Source of the DNA: Geminicoccus sp.
GTDB taxonomy: Bacteria; Pseudomonadota; Alphaproteobacteria; UBA7985
Reading direction: 5' to 3'
Assembly (NCBI GenBank): GCA_002705565.1
Contig: PAHJ01000084.1
Coordinates: 1-32,052 of the forward strand
Length of the DNA stretch: 32,052 bases
The position numbers were made by a program, and so were the translations under genes. Every line of letters starts with the position of its first letter. Positions within the stretch are counted from its first letter, which is position 1. The notes under the pieces are model-generated. The model was not told where the DNA came from. It did no database searches and saw nothing but the letters and a program-made list of their open reading frames with translations. Shown one piece after another: positions 29,642-32,052 of this stretch.

Positions 29642-30154
29642 ATGACGGACGCAACTCTTGCGCCTCACACGAACGACTTGCCCTTGTTGCTGGTGGTGAT
29701 CGATGACTCGGAAGAGTCGACGGTCGCGCTGAATTATGCCTGCGCGCGGGCCAAGGCGACATCGTGCCGTGTGGCTTTGCTGCGGGTTATTGAGCCGGAC
29801 AACTTCATGCATTGGGCCAGCCTGCGCGAAATGGCGGAGCAGGAAGCCCGGGAGGAAGCCAACCACCTGCTCGCACGGAATTCAGCCGACGTGGTGCGTC
29901 TGTCTGGGCGAGAGCCGGTCAACTTCGTACGCTTTGGCAATCGAGCGGATGCCATCCTCGAGCTGATTAGCGAGCGGCATGAAATCGTGGTTTTCATTCT
30001 GGCCGCCGCCAAGGGCGAGAACCCCGGTCCGCTGGTCAGCTCCCTGGCGCGGAACCTGATCAACCAGTCACGCGTGCCGATTACCGTCGTGCCGCCAACC
30101 CTGACGCAGCAGGAAATCGACCGGCAGTTTCTGGTGAACACTCAGAGCGAATAG
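29642..30154 (+). CDS. Universal stress protein (UspA) family
   Basis: A 170-residue protein with the UspA alpha/beta fold: LLLVVIDDSEESTVALNYA at the N-terminus, then VALLRVIEP, IVVFILAAAKG and VPITVVPP at the end. The usual ATP-loop pattern G-x2-G-x9-G-[S/T] is weak here (KGENPGPLVSSLARN), so ATP binding is uncertain. A tail of about 18 residues follows the fold. It lies 31 bases after the TIGR02186 gene. Its last 13 bases overlap the end of the convergent DUF3429 gene. Confidence 0.88.
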   Translation: MTDATLAPHTNDLPLLLVVIDDSEESTVALNYACARAKATSCRVALLRVIEPDNFMHWASLREMAEQEAREEANHLLARNSADVVRLSGREPVNFVRFGNRADAILELISERHEIVVFILAAAKGENPGPLVSSLARNLINQSRVPITVVPPTLTQQEIDRQFLVNTQSE

Positions 30155-30597
30155 AGCCCTGCGAGGGTCAGACTGCCTGCGGCACCCAGGGTCAGAACGA
30201 CCCGCATGCGCGGGTACCACGAGGGAAAATCCCCCGCCTGGCCCCGGATCAGGTCAAAAATCAGCAAGATGACAAAACCCAACGCCAGCGCGATCATGAG
30301 CAGGCCAACCTCTGCCGGATTGATCAGTGAAAGCCCCCAGATCAGCCAACCATAAAGCGCCGGCAGTACCGAGACGCCGTAGGGCCAGGCTCGATCGGGT
30401 TCACGCTCCAGCGCCGTGCCCCAATGAATGGCGCCCATAAATGACAGGATAACTGCACCGTAGGACAGCATGATGCGAGGCCCATCGGGTGCAAGGCCAT
30501 CCACCACCGACGAGGACCAGTCTCCGTTAAGCGTGGTGACCAGCCCGAAGGCAAAGGGAGCGAGGCCAGAAAGCCCAAGGAACCAGGCAAAACGCAT
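30142..30597 (-). CDS. DUF3429 integral membrane protein
   Basis: A 151-residue protein with about five hydrophobic segments. It carries MLSYGAVILSFMGAIHWG near the middle, LPALYGWLIWGLSL after it, and a late WYPRMRVVLTLGAAGSL. These are DUF3429 signatures. The function is unknown. The first residues MRFAWFLGLSGLAPFAFG fit a start within the first membrane segment. It is convergent with the universal stress gene and their ends overlap by 13 bases. The pterin dehydratase gene lies 75 bases upstream on the same strand. Confidence 0.82.
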   Translation of the reverse strand: MRFAWFLGLSGLAPFAFGLVTTLNGDWSSSVVDGLAPDGPRIMLSYGAVILSFMGAIHWGTALEREPDRAWPYGVSVLPALYGWLIWGLSLINPAEVGLLMIALALGFVILLIFDLIRGQAGDFPSWYPRMRVVLTLGAAGSLTLAGLYSL

Positions 30598-30672
30598 GCG
30601 TAACGGTCTCCAGATCAGGCGTTCAGGTGGCTGCCCCGGACGGGCCCTCGGCCACGGGTACTCTGGTGGGCA

Positions 30673-30984
30673 TTAGCCCACGGACAGCCGCTCCGCAAGG
30701 ATCTCGATCCGGCTGAGCAGGCGCGCATCAAGATTACTCAACCCGCCCGTATCGTGGGTCGTCAGGCGGATTTCGACGGTTCGATAGACGTTTGACCACT
30801 CGGGGTGATGGTTGAGCTTTTCCGCTTCGATTGCAACGGCGGACATAAAGGCAAAGGCGTGGACAAAGTCACGGCCCTGGAACTGCCGCGAGACAGCGTC
30901 TCCGACCTCGCTGAGGCTCCATTTGGGGTGATCAGCCAGCAATTGCTGACGCTGTTCGTCTGATAGAGGGGTGGCGTGCGGCAT
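30673..30984 (-). CDS. phhB: 4a-hydroxytetrahydrobiopterin dehydratase (pterin carbinolamine dehydratase)
   Basis: A 103-residue PCD/DCoH protein. The motif EKLNHHPEW carries the H-H-P catalytic signature, followed by [18 protein letters not shown]. It dehydrates the 4a-hydroxypterin made by aromatic amino acid hydroxylases; no hydroxylase gene is present here, so the physiological use is unclear. The frame is also open from an ATG at 31008, which adds eight residues; 30984 is preferred because AGGG lies about six bases upstream. The promoter is shared in a short gap with the divergent truB. Confidence 0.93.
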   Translation of the reverse strand: MPHATPLSDEQRQQLLADHPKWSLSEVGDAVSRQFQGRDFVHAFAFMSAVAIEAEKLNHHPEWSNVYRTVEIRLTTHDTGGLSNLDARLLSRIEILAERLSVG

Positions 30985-31076
30985 GGGAAACCCTGTTTTT
31001 CTAGGCATGGGACCCGGGAAGCGCTAGGAACCCGGCTCAACTACTTGTTTGGTACAGACTGGTTAATCATAGAGAT

Positions 31077-32000
31077 ATGGCGCGACGCAAACGGGGCCAG
31101 CCCATTCATGGCTGGATTATCATCGATAAGTCACAAGGGCTGCAATCAACCGAGACCGCCAACCGGGTTCGGCGGTTGTTTGATGCGCAGAAGGCGGGCC
31201 ATGGGGGCACACTGGACCCGCTGGCCACCGGCGTTCTGGCCGTGGCGCTGGGCGAGGCGACCAAAACCGTTCCCTATGTGATGGATGGCCCAAAGACCTA
31301 TACCTTTACCGTCGCCTTTGGCGCTCGGACGGCGTCGGATGACGCGGAGGGCGCTGTGCTGGAGACCAGTGATGTTCGCCCTAGCGAGGCCGATGTTCGC
31401 GCTGCGATGGAGGATTTCAACGGCGAGATCATGCAGGTTCCGCCTAAAGTCTCGGCGATCAAGGTCGATGGCGAGCGCGCCTATGACCTCGCCCGCGACG
31501 GCGAAGATTTTGAACTCGCCGCCCGGCCGATGACGGTGTATCGACTCGAATTGCTGTCTTATGCGCCTGAGGCGGCAGAATTTGAGGTCGAAGCAACCAA
31601 GGGTTTCTACGTTCGCGCACTGGCCCGAGACATCGCTTTAGCCTGTGGAACGCTGGGGCATGTGACGAGCCTCCGCCGTCTTGCAACCGGGCCATTCGAT
31701 TTAGAGCAGGCGGTTTCACTGGAAAAACTCGAAGACTTAGGGCAAGAGAGCGTCCTGTTTGAATACCTCGCAGATCCAATTCATGCGCTGGCCGGCATCC
31801 CGGCTGTGGACTTGGATCCGACGGAGGCGGTTCGCATGCGTAACGGCAATCCGGTTTCACTGGTGCGCCGGTCCCAAATCGGCAGACTCGGGGACATTGG
31901 TCCTGATGATGAGGTTGTCGTGACGGTGCAGGGGCGACTTCTCGCGCTTGCTCGGTTTGACGCGGGACAATTGCAGCCCATCCGTGTGTTCAATCTTTAA
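31077..32000 (+). CDS. truB: tRNA pseudouridine(55) synthase
   Basis: A 307-residue TruB. The catalytic motif GGTLDPLATG holds Asp47. The N-terminal HGWIIIDKSQGLQST and the middle YTFTVAFGARTASDDAEG with PPKVSAIKVDGERAY are typical. The C-terminal extension has a PUA-like end (RLLALARFDAGQLQPIRVFN). It makes pseudouridine 55 in the T loop of tRNAs. The start at 31077 sits 68 bases from the divergent dehydratase. It is followed after 29 bases by rpsO. Confidence 0.97.
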   Translation: MARRKRGQPIHGWIIIDKSQGLQSTETANRVRRLFDAQKAGHGGTLDPLATGVLAVALGEATKTVPYVMDGPKTYTFTVAFGARTASDDAEGAVLETSDVRPSEADVRAAMEDFNGEIMQVPPKVSAIKVDGERAYDLARDGEDFELAARPMTVYRLELLSYAPEAAEFEVEATKGFYVRALARDIALACGTLGHVTSLRRLATGPFDLEQAVSLEKLEDLGQESVLFEYLADPIHALAGIPAVDLDPTEAVRMRNGNPVSLVRRSQIGRLGDIGPDDEVVVTVQGRLLALARFDAGQLQPIRVFNL

Positions 32001-32029
32001 ATGAAGATGCTGCCGACAAGGAAATACTC

Positions 32030-32052
32030 ATGTCTATTACGGTAGAACGTAA
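32030..32052 (+). CDS. rpsO: 30S ribosomal protein S15, first codons (runs off window)
   Basis: Only 23 bases are inside the window, reading MSITVER and then a partial codon. MSIT-x-ERK is the usual alphaproteobacterial S15 start, and rpsO next to truB is a conserved order. AAGGAAA lies eight bases upstream of the ATG. S15 binds 16S rRNA in the central domain. Confidence 0.85.

Overview
The window is a dense, GC-rich stretch of a Gram-negative chromosome and almost certainly comes from an alphaproteobacterium. The signs are a TIGR02186-type membrane protein, a DUF3576 lipoprotein upstream of leuS, an IalB-family protein, a bactofilin, the leuS-lptE-holA order, the mutS-glnD-murJ-trpS order and the truB-rpsO junction. 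The exact genus cannot be read from this sequence; a stalked or marine lineage is only a guess. No tRNA, rRNA, CRISPR array, prophage or insertion sequence was seen.

Layout. Bases 1-108 hold the 5' end of a P-II nitrogen regulator (minus strand) with a candidate sigma-54 site upstream. A UbiH-family hydroxylase follows on the plus strand. Then comes a minus-strand protein quality-control group: ProX-like prolyl-tRNA deacylase, thioredoxin-TPR protein, Lon-type substrate-binding protein and Trm112-like protein. A non-coding stretch of about 545 bases (4328-4873) precedes an unusual secreted protein (4874-5872). In that protein, two matching C-x52-C modules are joined by 30 strict R-x-[E/A]-[D/E] tetrapeptides. 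It converges on a parvulin-type PPIase across a strong two-way terminator.

Bases 7186-9520 encode a SET-like protein of uncertain activity and a sulfotransferase. Next come a DUF3576 lipoprotein, leuS, lptE and holA on the plus strand; rlmN, an ialB-like gene, a bactofilin gene and maeB on the minus strand; then mutS, glnD, murJ and trpS on the plus strand. A TauE-family permease, its TIGR02186 partner and a universal stress protein follow. The window closes with a convergent DUF3429 membrane protein, a pterin dehydratase, truB and the first codons of rpsO.

How the genes work together. GlnD is the enzyme that modifies P-II, so both ends of nitrogen sensing are present. leuS, trpS, proX, rlmN, truB and rpsO serve translation. 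lptE and murJ serve the envelope, and holA and mutS serve replication and repair. The most unusual part is the dumbbell-shaped secreted protein at 4874-5872. The SET-like/sulfotransferase pair, with a terminator-like hairpin in its leader, is the second item of interest.
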